The translations under genes were made by a program, and so were the position numbers. DNA of 33,753 bases, taken from NCBI GenBank assembly GCA_026399835.1, contig JAPLQE010000075.1:1-33753 (forward strand), read 5' to 3'. Within the stretch, counting starts at the first letter, position 1. Every line of letters starts with the position of its first letter. Below are positions 17,359-25,015 of this stretch, one piece after another. Under the pieces are notes generated by a model. That model had not been told where the DNA came from. It worked only from the letters and a program-made list of their open reading frames with translations, and searched no databases. This DNA is from Burkholderiales bacterium. GTDB taxonomy: Bacteria; Pseudomonadota; Gammaproteobacteria; Burkholderiales; Burkholderiaceae_E.

Positions 17359-19377
17359 GTGCAGACCTCCGACACCGATCCGATCGCTCCCGGCGACGAC
17401 CCGGCCTCCTCGACCGCAGGCGTGCCCGACGCGGTGCCCGACTTCGACGTGAAGGCCTATCTCGCCGCGCTCCCGAACCGCCCGGGCGTCTATCGGATGC
17501 TGGCCGCCGACGACACGCTGCTGTACGTCGGCAAGGCCCGCGACCTGAAGAAGCGGGTGGCGTCGTACTTCCAGAAGACGCAGCCCAGCCCGCGGATCGC
17601 CCATATGGTGGCGCGGATCGTGCGCATCGAGACAACGGTGACCGGCTCCGAAGCCGAAGCGCTGCTCCTCGAGAACAACCTCATCAAGACGCAGGCGCCG
17701 CGCTACAACATCCTGTTCCGCGACGACAAGTCCTACCCGTACCTGAAGTTCACCGCGCACCGCTTCCCCCGGATCGCCTACTACCGGGGGGGCACCGATC
17801 GGCGCAGCCAGTTCTTCGGCCCCTATCCGAGCGCATGGGCGGTCAAGGAGAGCATCCAGGTCCTGCAGAAGGTATTCCGCCTGCGGACCTGCGAGGACTC
17901 GGTCTTCTCGAACCGCTCGCGCCCCTGCCTGCTGCACCAGATCGGCCGTTGCACGGCGCCCTGCGTGGACGAGATCGACGAGACCGGCTATCGGGCGGAC
18001 GTCGACGCCGCGGTGCGCTTCCTGCGCGGCGGGCAGCAGGAGGTACTGCGCGACTTCGAGGCCCGGATGCACGAGGCGGCCGGCGCATTGCGCTTCGAGG
18101 AGGCGGCGGTGCTGCGCAACCGCATGACGGCGCTGTCCCGGGTGCTGCATCAGCAGACGATGGAGACCGGCACCGACATCGACGCCGACATCATCTCGGT
18201 CGAGACCGGCGGCGGGCGCGTCTGCGTGAACCTCGCGATGGTGCGGGGCGGTCGCCATCTCGGCGACCGGGCGCATTTCCCCACCCGTGTCGACGCGATC
18301 GACGAGCAGGTACCCGGCGAGGTGCTCGACGCGTTCCTGTCGCAGCACTATGCCGATGGTGACGTGCCGCCGGTGCTGGTCTGCGCGATCGAGCCGGCCT
18401 CCCCGGATGCGCTGCCGCTGCTGCAGGCGGGCGCAGGCCATCCGATCACCTGGGTGCGGCAGCCGACCGGTGCGCGCCGGCGCTGGCTGGAGCAGGCGAC
18501 GCTGAACGCGAAGATGGCGCTCGCGCGGGTGCTGGCCGAGGAGGGCTCGCAACAGAGCCGCACGCGTGCGCTGGCCGACGTCCTCGCCCTCGACGACGGC
18601 GACCTGGACGGGCTGCGCGTGGAGTGCTTCGACATCAGCCACACCATGGGCGAGGCGACGCAGGCTTCGTGCGTCGTCTACCAGCACCATGCGATGCAGC
18701 GCGGCGAGTACCGGCGCTTCAACATCGAGGGCGTGATCGCGGGCGATGACTATGCGGCGATGCGGCAGGTGCTGACGCGCCGCTACGGTCGCCTCGCCGC
18801 GGAACTCGCCGGGGAGGATCCCGGAGAGGGGGCCGGTCCCGCGGCCGACGCACCGCCGACCGGGGCCGCTGCCGAGGCGAGCGCAGCCACCGGTGCCGAT
18901 GCTGAGGTCGCCCCGGCCCCGATCGAGTCGCGTCTGCCGCAGATCGTGCTGATCGACGGCGGCAAGGGGCAGGTCGAGGTCGCCCGACAGGTGTTCGAGT
19001 CGCTGGGCCTCGATCCGTCGATCCTGGTCGGCGTCGCCAAGGGCGAAGACCGCAAGGTCGGGCTCGAGACCCTGGTCTTCGCCGATGGCCGCGAGCCGCT
19101 GGTGCTCGGGCGGGAGTCTCCGGCGCTGATGATCATCGCGCAGATCCGCGACGAGGCGCATCGCTTCGCGATCACCGGCATGCGCGCGCGCCGCGCGAAG
19201 ACGCGCAACACCTCGCGCCTGGAGGAGATCGACGGCGTCGGTCCCCGCAAGCGCCAGCGCCTGCTCGCGAGGTTCGGCGGCATGCGTGGCATGATGGCGG
19301 CCAGCGTCGACGATCTCGCCTCGGTCGAGGGGATCTCGCGGGCGTTGGCGGAAGACATCTACAAGCGCCTGCACTGA
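17359..19377 (+). CDS. uvrC: Excinuclease ABC subunit C
   Basis: This 672-residue nuclease makes both incisions in nucleotide excision repair. A GIY-YIG domain (about residues 38-118: [21 protein letters not shown]), a UVR domain (about 230-265), the RNase H-like 5' nuclease domain ([24 protein letters not shown]) and C-terminal helix-hairpin-helix repeats ([36 protein letters not shown]) follow in order. A low-complexity insert of about 40 residues rich in Ala, Gly and Glu interrupts the nuclease domain before [10 protein letters not shown]; related Burkholderiales proteins carry similar inserts. The start is GTG 17359, and the stop shares one base with the pgsA ATG. Confidence 0.97.
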   Translation: MQTSDTDPIAPGDDPASSTAGVPDAVPDFDVKAYLAALPNRPGVYRMLAADDTLLYVGKARDLKKRVASYFQKTQPSPRIAHMVARIVRIETTVTGSEAEALLLENNLIKTQAPRYNILFRDDKSYPYLKFTAHRFPRIAYYRGGTDRRSQFFGPYPSAWAVKESIQVLQKVFRLRTCEDSVFSNRSRPCLLHQIGRCTAPCVDEIDETGYRADVDAAVRFLRGGQQEVLRDFEARMHEAAGALRFEEAAVLRNRMTALSRVLHQQTMETGTDIDADIISVETGGGRVCVNLAMVRGGRHLGDRAHFPTRVDAIDEQVPGEVLDAFLSQHYADGDVPPVLVCAIEPASPDALPLLQAGAGHPITWVRQPTGARRRWLEQATLNAKMALARVLAEEGSQQSRTRALADVLALDDGDLDGLRVECFDISHTMGEATQASCVVYQHHAMQRGEYRRFNIEGVIAGDDYAAMRQVLTRRYGRLAAELAGEDPGEGAGPAADAPPTGAAAEASAATGADAEVAPAPIESRLPQIVLIDGGKGQVEVARQVFESLGLDPSILVGVAKGEDRKVGLETLVFADGREPLVLGRESPALMIIAQIRDEAHRFAITGMRARRAKTRNTSRLEEIDGVGPRKRQRLLARFGGMRGMMAASVDDLASVEGISRALAEDIYKRLH

Positions 19378-19949
19378 TGCGTTGGAACCTGCCGAACGCG
19401 CTGACCTGGCTGCGAATGCTCGCGATCCCGCTGCTGGTCGCGGTCTACCTGCTGCCGGGCGACGACGCGTCGATGAACACCCGCAACCTCGTCGGCACGT
19501 CGATCTTCGTCGCCGCGGCCGTCACCGACTGGTTCGACGGTTGGCTCGCGCGTCGGCTCGGGCAGACCTCGGCCTTCGGCGCCTTCCTCGATCCGGTCGC
19601 CGACAAGCTCCTCGTCTGCGCCGCGCTGGTCCTGCTGCTCGACCTGAACCGGGTCGACGCACTCGTCTCGGTCGTGATCATCGGGCGCGAGATCGCGATC
19701 TCGGCGCTGCGCGAGTGGATGGCCGGGATGGGGGCGCGCACCAGCGTCGCCGTGCACTCGATCGGCAAGCTCAAGACGGTCGCCCAGCTGGTGGCCATCC
19801 CGATGCTGCTGTACCACCAGCCGCTGTTCGGCGTCGTGCCGATCCACGAGATCGGCACCTGGCTGATCTACGTCGCCGCGCTGCTGACGCTGTGGTCGAT
19901 GTTCTACTACCTGCGCCAGGCTTGGCCGCACCTTCGCGATTCGTCCTGA
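19377..19949 (+). CDS. pgsA: CDP-diacylglycerol-glycerol-3-phosphate 3-phosphatidyltransferase
   Basis: This 190-residue membrane enzyme makes phosphatidylglycerol phosphate, the committed step to phosphatidylglycerol and cardiolipin. The CDP-alcohol phosphatidyltransferase motif is complete (TDWFDGWLARR, then GAFLDPVADK, about residues 50-77). About five hydrophobic segments are visible. The N-terminus NLPNALTWLRMLAIP is typical. The ATG shares its first base with the last base of the uvrC stop; uvrC-pgsA followed by tRNA-Gly and tRNA-Cys is a conserved betaproteobacterial order. Confidence 0.96.
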   Translation: MRWNLPNALTWLRMLAIPLLVAVYLLPGDDASMNTRNLVGTSIFVAAAVTDWFDGWLARRLGQTSAFGAFLDPVADKLLVCAALVLLLDLNRVDALVSVVIIGREIAISALREWMAGMGARTSVAVHSIGKLKTVAQLVAIPMLLYHQPLFGVVPIHEIGTWLIYVAALLTLWSMFYYLRQAWPHLRDSS

Positions 19950-20018
19950 GCGTCCGAGCGCCCTCCGCCGGAGTGCACCGGGGTGGCGCGTTCCGGCCTC
20001 TCGCGCAGCGCGGCCGTT

Positions 20019-20046
20019 TTGACAGAACGCGAAAACCTGCTATGCT
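20019..20046 (+). promoter_or_regulatory. Strong promoter for tRNA-Gly
   Basis: A perfect -35 TTGACA at 20019-20024, a 16-base spacer and -10 TATGCT at 20041-20046 preceded by TGC (extended -10). Transcription should start near 20053, twenty bases before the mature tRNA. This is the clearest sigma-70 type promoter in the window. Confidence 0.8.
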
Positions 20047-20072
20047 CTTCCTTCTGTCCTGAACGACAGATT

Positions 20073-20148
20073 GCGGGAGTAGCTCAGTTGGTAGAGCGCA
20101 ACCTTGCCAAGGTTGAGGTCGCGAGTTCGAGACTCGTCTCCCGCTCCA
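20073..20148 (+). tRNA. tRNA-Gly (anticodon GCC)
   Basis: A 76-base cloverleaf can be folded by eye: acceptor GCGGGAG pairs with CTCCCGC, D stem GCTC/GAGC, anticodon stem CAACC/GGTTG with loop TTGCCAA (anticodon GCC at 20106-20108), and a T arm containing GTTCGAGAC. The discriminator is T and CCA is encoded. It reads GGC and GGT codons. It has its own promoter and is followed by a strong terminator. Confidence 0.97.
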
Positions 20149-20156
20149 CGTTTCGC

Positions 20157-20186
20157 AAGGGAAGCTCCACGCAGCTTCCCTTTTCA
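20157..20186 (+). terminator. Rho-independent terminator after tRNA-Gly
   Basis: A perfect inverted repeat AAGGGAAGCT / AGCTTCCCTT encloses the six-base loop CCACGC and runs directly into TTTT followed by CATTT. Ten paired bases and a T tract make this the best terminator in the window. It lies between tRNA-Gly and tRNA-Cys, so it should cut the two apart unless bypassed. Confidence 0.8.
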
Positions 20187-20232
20187 TTTCAGGGTTCAGC
20201 TCGGCGGGCCGCCTGCGGCGCGTCTGGCGTAC

Positions 20233-20306
20233 GGCGCGATGGCAGAGTGGTTATGCAGCGGCCTGCAAAGCCGTGTACGTCGGTTCGATTCCGGCTCGCG
20301 CCTCCA
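20233..20306 (+). tRNA. tRNA-Cys (anticodon GCA)
   Basis: A 74-base cloverleaf: acceptor GGCGCGA pairs with TCGCGCC, the anticodon stem is GCGGC/GCCGT around loop CTGCAAA (anticodon GCA at 20265-20267), and the T arm contains GGTTCGATTCC. The discriminator is T with an encoded CCA. No clear promoter lies between the preceding terminator and this gene. The 210 bases after it show no gene or clear signal. Confidence 0.96.
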
Positions 20307-20516
20307 GTAGCGGTCCCTCCCTATCTGGTCCCGGTTCTCCCCCCAGCCGTTCGATGACTCCGGTCGCAGCCCGAGGCGACGCCTCAGGCAGCACCGTGCC
20401 GCGGTCCACGTACACGGCTCGCGAGTCCGGAGGGCGGGCGACTTCCATCACGGCCGATTCGCCCAGGCTCCGGTAGCCTCGTCCGGTGGCTCGATGCTTG
20501 AGCCCAGGAGAGGTCG

Positions 20517-21263
20517 ATGTCGACTCATGCGAAGCGCCCCATGCGGTGGCTCATCCCGCTCGCTGCGCTGGCGTTCCAGGCGCTGGTGATCGCGGTGGTG
20601 GTGCGCAAGGGTCTGCCGCCGGCGATCGCGAACCGCGACATGGCCCAGATCGGCAACCTGCATCCGCTGGTCGGCGTGATCTCCAGCCTGGGTGCGCTTC
20701 TATGGGCCGCCGCCGCCGCGATCTGCGGTCTGACCGCCGCGGTGCTCGTGCGGGCGCGGGCGCCGCGCACCGAGGTCAGGTTCTTCGCCGCCGCGGCCTG
20801 CCTGACCGCGTACATCGGGATCGACGACTTCTTCATGCTGCACGAGGTGCTGCTGCCCACCTACCTGGGCATGGACGAGCGGCATGCGGTCGGCCTGGTC
20901 GCCGCGTGCGCGATGCTGTTCGTCGCCACCTCGTTCCGCCGGATCCGCGCGACCCGCTACGGCCTGCTCGTGCTGGCGGTGGCGCTGCTCGCCACCTCGG
21001 TGCTGATCGATCGCTACGACTATCGCTTCGACGCGATGTTCGTCGCGCACGGCTGGGATCCCGAGTGGCGCGCGGTCATGGAGGATGTGCCCAAGTGGCT
21101 CGGCATCGCCTGCTGGTTCGCCTACTTCGCCGATGCTGCGATGGCCGCGCTGCTGCCGCGAGCCGATGCCGAGCGGCGTCCCGCGGTACCGGTAGCGACC
21201 GAGGTGCTCATGCCTGCACCGAACCGGCGCACGGCGCGCAGCGGGATTCGGGCGCACGCCTGA
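20517..21263 (+). CDS. Unrecognised six-helix membrane protein with conserved acidic/His motif
   Basis: I do not recognise a named family for this 248-residue protein. About six hydrophobic segments are visible (around residues 11-29, 50-78, 88-102, 123-140, 148-164 and 191-212). Charged residues sit at membrane edges in a pattern that looks functional: DDFFMLHE (Asp103, Asp104, His109, Glu110), Asp165 in LIDRYDYRFD, and EDVPKWLG (Glu189, Asp190, Lys193). Such a set could bind a metal, as in intramembrane hydrolases, but this is inference. The ATG at 20517 follows the ribosome-binding site AGGAGAGGT at 20506-20514. It stands alone between tRNA-Cys and tRNA-Leu. The last 30 residues are probably disordered. 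Confidence 0.8.
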   Translation: MSTHAKRPMRWLIPLAALAFQALVIAVVVRKGLPPAIANRDMAQIGNLHPLVGVISSLGALLWAAAAAICGLTAAVLVRARAPRTEVRFFAAAACLTAYIGIDDFFMLHEVLLPTYLGMDERHAVGLVAACAMLFVATSFRRIRATRYGLLVLAVALLATSVLIDRYDYRFDAMFVAHGWDPEWRAVMEDVPKWLGIACWFAYFADAAMAALLPRADAERRPAVPVATEVLMPAPNRRTARSGIRAHA

Positions 21264-21346
21264 GAGCGTACCCCGCCCGCCCGAGCGTGTGCCCGCCCCG
21301 GGGCGGGGGACGGTTGCCCGCGCGGGCTGTGGTAAGGTCTCGGGCC

Positions 21347-21431
21347 GCCCCGATGACGAAACCGGTAGACGTAGCGGACTTAAAATCCGCGGCCGCGAGG
21401 CGTGGCGGTTCGAGTCCGCCTCGGGGCACCA
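21347..21431 (+). tRNA. tRNA-Leu (anticodon TAA)
   Basis: An 85-base class II tRNA: acceptor GCCCCGA pairs with TCGGGGC, anticodon stem GCGGA/TCCGC with loop CTTAAAA (anticodon TAA at 21381-21383), a long variable arm (GGCCGCGAGGCGT) and T arm GGCGGTTCGAGTCCGCC. The discriminator is A and CCA is encoded. It reads TTA and TTG, which are rare codons in DNA of this composition. The 182-base gap to the next gene holds a GCGCCG/CGGCGC hairpin without a T tract. Confidence 0.97.
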
Positions 21432-21613
21432 GCCGACCCGCATGCGCCGCCATCACGGCGCGCTGTCGCGTCCGCTCGTCGGGAGACGGTGGCCGACAGG
21501 CCGCCCTCGCGCGACGCCCGGGCGACCCTGGGCCACAAGGAGCCTCGAACCTGTCCCGGTTCATGCCGCGGAATCCGACCCCGGGTCCGCAGATCCCGTT
21601 CGAGGGTGCAGAA

Positions 21614-21997
21614 ATGGCGACGATCGAACTCAGAACTCCCGAGGCTGGGCAGGCGACCGTGGCGGCACCGGCGGCCCCCGACGCATGCCGGCCGTCCTCC
21701 GAGGTGCAGGCCTGGTTGGACCGCCTGCCGGAGGCGGCGCGCGCCCCGAAGCTCGCGGCCGCCTTTCCGCGGATCGCGGAGCGCATCGCGCGCTTCGACG
21801 GCGAGCCGCCGTTCGCAGCCCGTTACCTCGATCAGCTGATGATCGACCGGCGCGGCGACCGGCAGGGGTTCCCGATCGAGGTCGGACGCGAGCTGATGCG
21901 CCTGCGCTCGCATTATGCGCAGCGGGTGGAGGCGTCGATCGCAGCCGGTACGGACCGCGGCTGGGGGCGTGCGTTGCATCGGGGCCCGCGCGGCTGA
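21614..21997 (+). CDS. Conserved hypothetical protein, 127 residues
   Basis: This small soluble protein carries a central block, ARYLDQLMIDRRGDRQGFPIEVGRELMRLRSHYAQ (given here as a region, about residues 74-103), whose core IDRRGDRQGFP I recall from uncharacterised proteobacterial proteins. The first 25 residues are Ala/Pro-rich and the C-terminus is basic. A GAGG lies shortly before the ATG. The frame stays open upstream through tRNA-Leu, which is not coding, so the ATG at 21614 is the sensible start. No function is proposed. Confidence 0.7.
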   Translation: MATIELRTPEAGQATVAAPAAPDACRPSSEVQAWLDRLPEAARAPKLAAAFPRIAERIARFDGEPPFAARYLDQLMIDRRGDRQGFPIEVGRELMRLRSHYAQRVEASIAAGTDRGWGRALHRGPRG

Positions 21998-22032
21998 CGC
22001 GGGCGCGCCGGCCGGCCCCGCAGGGCCGGTGG

Positions 22033-22038
22033 TAGAGT
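22033..22038 (+). promoter_or_regulatory. Candidate -10 element for pncA
   Basis: TAGAGT in the short gap before pncA predicts a start near 22045 and a leader of about 38 bases. No -35 is recognisable. Confidence 0.25.
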
Positions 22039-22082
22039 GCTCCGGCATTGCGCGTCCCGCGCGCGCCGCCTGCCGAGTACCC

Positions 22083-22712
22083 ATGGATCCCCTCGAACCG
22101 CCCGAGCACGAGCTGCTGCTCGTCATCGACGTCCAGAACGACTTCTGTTCCGGTGGGGCCCTCGCGGTCCCAGACGGTGACGCTGTCGTGCCGGTGATCG
22201 CCGCCACGATGATCCGCTTCGCTCATGTCGCGTTCACGCAGGACTGGCATCCGCCGGGACACCGCTCGTTCGCCAGCGCCCATCCGGGCCGTTCGCCGTA
22301 CGAGACCGTGCCGTTCCCCTACGGCGAGCAGACGCTTTGGCCGGACCACTGCGTGCAGGGCACCGACGGGGCGGATTTCCATCCCGGGCTGGACCCGACC
22401 CGCGCTGAGCTGGTGATCCGCAAGGGGTTTCGTCCGGCCATCGATTCGTACTCGGCCTTCTTCGAGAACGATCGCAGCACGCCGACCGGGCTCGGCGGCT
22501 ACCTGCGAGAGCGCGGCATCCGGCGGGTGGTGCTCTGCGGGCTCGCGACCGATTTCTGCGTGGCGTACTCGGCGATCGACGCGCGGCGTCAGGGCTTCGA
22601 GGCCGTGGTGCTCCTCGATGCCTGCCGTGCGATCGATCTCGGCGGCTCGCGCGCGGCCGCGCTCGCCGCGATGCGCGAGGCCGGTGTCGTGCTGCGCGAC
22701 GCCGCCCGCTGA
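22083..22712 (+). CDS. pncA: Nicotinamidase (PncA)
   Basis: This 209-residue cysteine hydrolase converts nicotinamide to nicotinate for NAD salvage. The catalytic triad Asp16 (VIDVQNDF), Lys114 (IRKGF) and Cys159 (ATDFCV) and the metal ligands Asp54, His56 and His60 (DWHPPGH) are all present, as is the bifunctional form's GYLRERGIRRVVLCGLATDFCV segment. The ATG at 22083 is chosen because the family N-terminus begins just after it. The next gene starts two bases after its stop, so they probably share a transcript. Nnr, another nicotinamide-nucleotide enzyme, is encoded about 2.3 kb further on. Confidence 0.95.
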   Translation: MDPLEPPEHELLLVIDVQNDFCSGGALAVPDGDAVVPVIAATMIRFAHVAFTQDWHPPGHRSFASAHPGRSPYETVPFPYGEQTLWPDHCVQGTDGADFHPGLDPTRAELVIRKGFRPAIDSYSAFFENDRSTPTGLGGYLRERGIRRVVLCGLATDFCVAYSAIDARRQGFEAVVLLDACRAIDLGGSRAAALAAMREAGVVLRDAAR

Positions 22713-22714
22713 AC

Positions 22715-23593
22715 GTGCCGACCGCGCCCCCCGCCGCCCGCGCGGCGGCGGCACTGCTCGTCAACGCGCTGCTCTGGGGGCTGTGCTGGCTGCCGTTCCG
22801 CGCCCTGCAGGAACAAGGCGTGCACGGCCTGTGGGCGACCGCCCTGGTGTATGCGGCGGTCGGCGCCGGGGTGCTCGCCTGGGACCCGGCCGTCGCACAA
22901 AGGCTCGCCCGCACGCCGTCGCTGTGGCCGCTGCTGCTCGCCAGCGGCATCACGAACGCCTGCTTCAACTGGGCGGTGACGATCGGCGACGTGGTCCGGG
23001 TGGTGCTGCTCTTCTACCTGATGCCGGCCTGGGCGGCGCTCTTCGCGCGGCTGGTGCTCGGCGAGCCGCTGCGGCTGGCGGTCGTGCTGCGGGTCGCGAT
23101 CGCCATCGCGGGCGCGGCGGTCGTCCTCAAGCCGCCCGGCGCCCCCTGGCCGATGCCCTCTGCACCATCCGACTGGCTGGCGATCGTCGGCGGCATGAGC
23201 TTCGCGATGACGAACGTGATGCTTCGGCGCGAGACCGCACAGCAGGAGTCGACGCTCGCCTTCACCATGTTCGTCGGCGGCTGCGCGGTCGCGGGCACGC
23301 TGGCCGCGGTGCTCACCGCGGTCGGCGGGATCGCGATGCCGCCGCTGCCGGCGCCGGGCTGGGTGGCCGGCATCCTCGGACTGGTGCTGATGCTGGGCGT
23401 GGGCAACCTGTGCCTGCAGTACGGCGCGTCGCGCCTGCCGGCGAACGTGACCTCGGTGGTGCTGCTGAGCGAGGTGCTGTTCGCGGCGCTGTCGGCGGTG
23501 CTGATCGGCGGCGAGTCGGTGTCGGCCCGGACCCTGGCGGGGGGCGCGCTGATCCTCGTGGCCGCGCTGCTCGCGGTGCGCGACGCCCGCTGA
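22715..23593 (+). CDS. EamA/DMT family transporter
   Basis: This 292-residue integral membrane protein shows ten hydrophobic segments in two repeats, the layout of the drug/metabolite transporter superfamily (EamA domains at about residues 12-140 and 155-290). The first repeat starts NALLWGLCWLPFRAL, and each repeat ends with a short basic or Gly/Glu loop (LVLGEPL; VLIGGESVSARTLAGGALIL). The substrate cannot be inferred. The start is GTG 22715, two bases after pncA. It is convergent with the tesA-like gene, 35 bp apart. Confidence 0.9.
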   Translation: MPTAPPAARAAAALLVNALLWGLCWLPFRALQEQGVHGLWATALVYAAVGAGVLAWDPAVAQRLARTPSLWPLLLASGITNACFNWAVTIGDVVRVVLLFYLMPAWAALFARLVLGEPLRLAVVLRVAIAIAGAAVVLKPPGAPWPMPSAPSDWLAIVGGMSFAMTNVMLRRETAQQESTLAFTMFVGGCAVAGTLAAVLTAVGGIAMPPLPAPGWVAGILGLVLMLGVGNLCLQYGASRLPANVTSVVLLSEVLFAALSAVLIGGESVSARTLAGGALILVAALLAVRDAR

Positions 23594-23628
23594 CCCGCCT
23601 CGGACCCGCCCGAGCCGGCGCCCGTCGG

Positions 23629-24276
23629 TCAGCGTGTCCCGAGGAGGGGGGCGAGCACGCTCCAGGCGGCGTCGAGCAAGTGCGGCTGGGCCTGGGCGGT
23701 CGGATGGATCCGGTCCGGCTGGAAGGCGTCGATCCGGTCGGCGATCGGGGCGAGGAAGAAGGGCAGCAGCGGCGCCTTCTCCGACTCGGCGACCCGCCTG
23801 AACAGCCCGGCGAACTGATCGGCATAGGCGCGGCCGTAGTTGGGCGGCATCTGCATCCCGAAGACGACCGGCCGAGCGCCCGCCTTGCGCGAGGCGACCA
23901 CCATCTCACGGAGATTCGCCTCGGTACCCGCCAGCGGCAGGCCGCGCAGCGCATCGTTGCCGCCGAGCTCGATGACGACGAGCGCGGGGGCGTGCCGGGC
24001 CAGCAGATCGGGCAGCCGCGAGCGGCCGCCCGAGGTGGTCTCGCCGCTGATGCTCGCGTTGACCACCCGCCAGGGAAGCTTGAGTTCGGCGACTCGGCGC
24101 TCGAGCAGCGCCACCCAGCCGCTGCCGCGTGCCAGCCCGTACTCGGCCGACAGGCTGTCGCCGAGGACGAGCAGCGTGCGCGGCTCGGCCGCCCGTGCCG
24201 CGCCGGTCACGCCGCCTGCGACGAGTCCGGCCGTGATGGCACCGAGCGCGCCGAGCATGCGACGGCGGGCCGTCAT
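23629..24276 (-). CDS. tesA: Periplasmic GDSL esterase/lysophospholipase, TesA-like
   Basis: This 215-residue SGNH hydrolase resembles E. coli TesA (thioesterase I / lysophospholipase L1). GDSLSAEYGL contains the nucleophile Ser41, followed by NASISGETTSGG (Gly block), GGNDALRG (Asn block) and DRIHPT (Asp and His). The N-terminus MTARRRMLGALGAI with a hydrophobic stretch ending ARA-A is a signal peptide, and its arginine run could make it a Tat substrate. I chose ATG 24276 because it begins this signal; ATG 24351 would add 25 residues and overlap the start of the divergent ABC gene. tesA beside a ybbA-like ATPase is also the E. coli arrangement. Confidence 0.9.
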   Translation of the reverse strand: MTARRRMLGALGAITAGLVAGGVTGAARAAEPRTLLVLGDSLSAEYGLARGSGWVALLERRVAELKLPWRVVNASISGETTSGGRSRLPDLLARHAPALVVIELGGNDALRGLPLAGTEANLREMVVASRKAGARPVVFGMQMPPNYGRAYADQFAGLFRRVAESEKAPLLPFFLAPIADRIDAFQPDRIHPTAQAQPHLLDAAWSVLAPLLGTR

Positions 24277-24336
24277 CGGCAGGCGCTCGGACAGCCGGAT
24301 GTCCCGTCGATGCGGGGCCTCGGAGGTCGCACGGGC

Positions 24337-24342
24337 TACACT
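24337..24342 (+). promoter_or_regulatory. Candidate -10 element of the YbbA-like gene
   Basis: TACACT ends seven bases before the ATG at 24350, so transcription would begin within a base of the start codon. This suggests a leaderless mRNA, like uvrC. No good -35 is seen. Confidence 0.35.
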
Positions 24343-24349
24343 GCGGGCC

Positions 24350-25015
24350 ATGTCTGCAATCAAGGTCGAACACCTCAGCAAGAAGGTACCGGACGCCGGC
24401 GGATGGCTGACGATACTCGACGATGTCGGGTTCATGGTCGACTCCGGCGATACCGTCGCCATCGTGGGTGCGTCGGGCTCGGGCAAGTCGACCTTGCTCG
24501 GGCTGCTCGCAGGGCTCGACCTGCCGAGTTCGGGACGCGTGCTCGCCTCCGGGCAGGACCTGTTCTCGCTCGATGAGGACGCGCGCGCCCGCTGGCGGTC
24601 CGAGAACGTCGGCTTCGTGTTCCAGTCCTTCCAGCTGCTGCCGCAGATGACGGCGCTCGAGAACGTGATGCTGCCGCTCGAGCTGGCCGGTGTGCGCGAC
24701 GCCGCGCCGCGTGCACGCGACCTGCTGGCGCGGGTCGGCCTCGCCGAGCGCGGCGGACACTATCCGCGCACCCTGTCGGGCGGCGAGCAGCAGCGTGTCG
24801 CGCTCGCCCGCGCGTTCGCGCCAGGCCCGGCGCTGCTGTTCGCCGACGAGCCCACCGGCAGCCTGGACCATGCGACCGGGCAGCGCGTGATCGAGCTGCT
24901 GTTCGAGCTGAATCGCGAGTCGGGCGCGACGCTGGTGCTGGTGACCCACGATCCTGCGCTGGCCGGCCGCTGCGGGCGTACGCTGTCACTCAGGAGCGGG
25001 CGACTCGTCGATTGA
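24350..25015 (+). CDS. ABC transporter ATP-binding protein, YbbA/LolD type
   Basis: This 221-residue ATPase has Walker A GASGSGKST (about residues 40-48), the Q loop VFQSF, the signature LSGGEQQRVALARA, Walker B LLFADEPTGSLD and the H loop VTHD. The ENVMLPLELAGV segment and size place it in the MacB/LolD/YbbA group, which works with FtsX-like permeases on envelope substrates. No permease gene follows: nnr converges on it and overlaps its last 26 bases. The partner must therefore be encoded elsewhere, or the ATPase acts alone. It is divergent from the tesA-like gene. Confidence 0.92.
   Translation: MSAIKVEHLSKKVPDAGGWLTILDDVGFMVDSGDTVAIVGASGSGKSTLLGLLAGLDLPSSGRVLASGQDLFSLDEDARARWRSENVGFVFQSFQLLPQMTALENVMLPLELAGVRDAAPRARDLLARVGLAERGGHYPRTLSGGEQQRVALARAFAPGPALLFADEPTGSLDHATGQRVIELLFELNRESGATLVLVTHDPALAGRCGRTLSLRSGRLVD

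Noticed and set aside
21443-21462. GCGCCG/CGGCGC hairpin after tRNA-Leu, considered as a terminator
   Set aside because: A six-base loop and stem are present, but no T tract follows, so termination cannot be supported.
20486-21997. A plus-strand open frame of 503 codons spanning the membrane protein gene, tRNA-Leu and the small hypothetical gene
   Set aside because: It reads through a tRNA gene and is in the wrong frame over the membrane protein. Only its last 128 codons (from 21614) are accepted as a gene.
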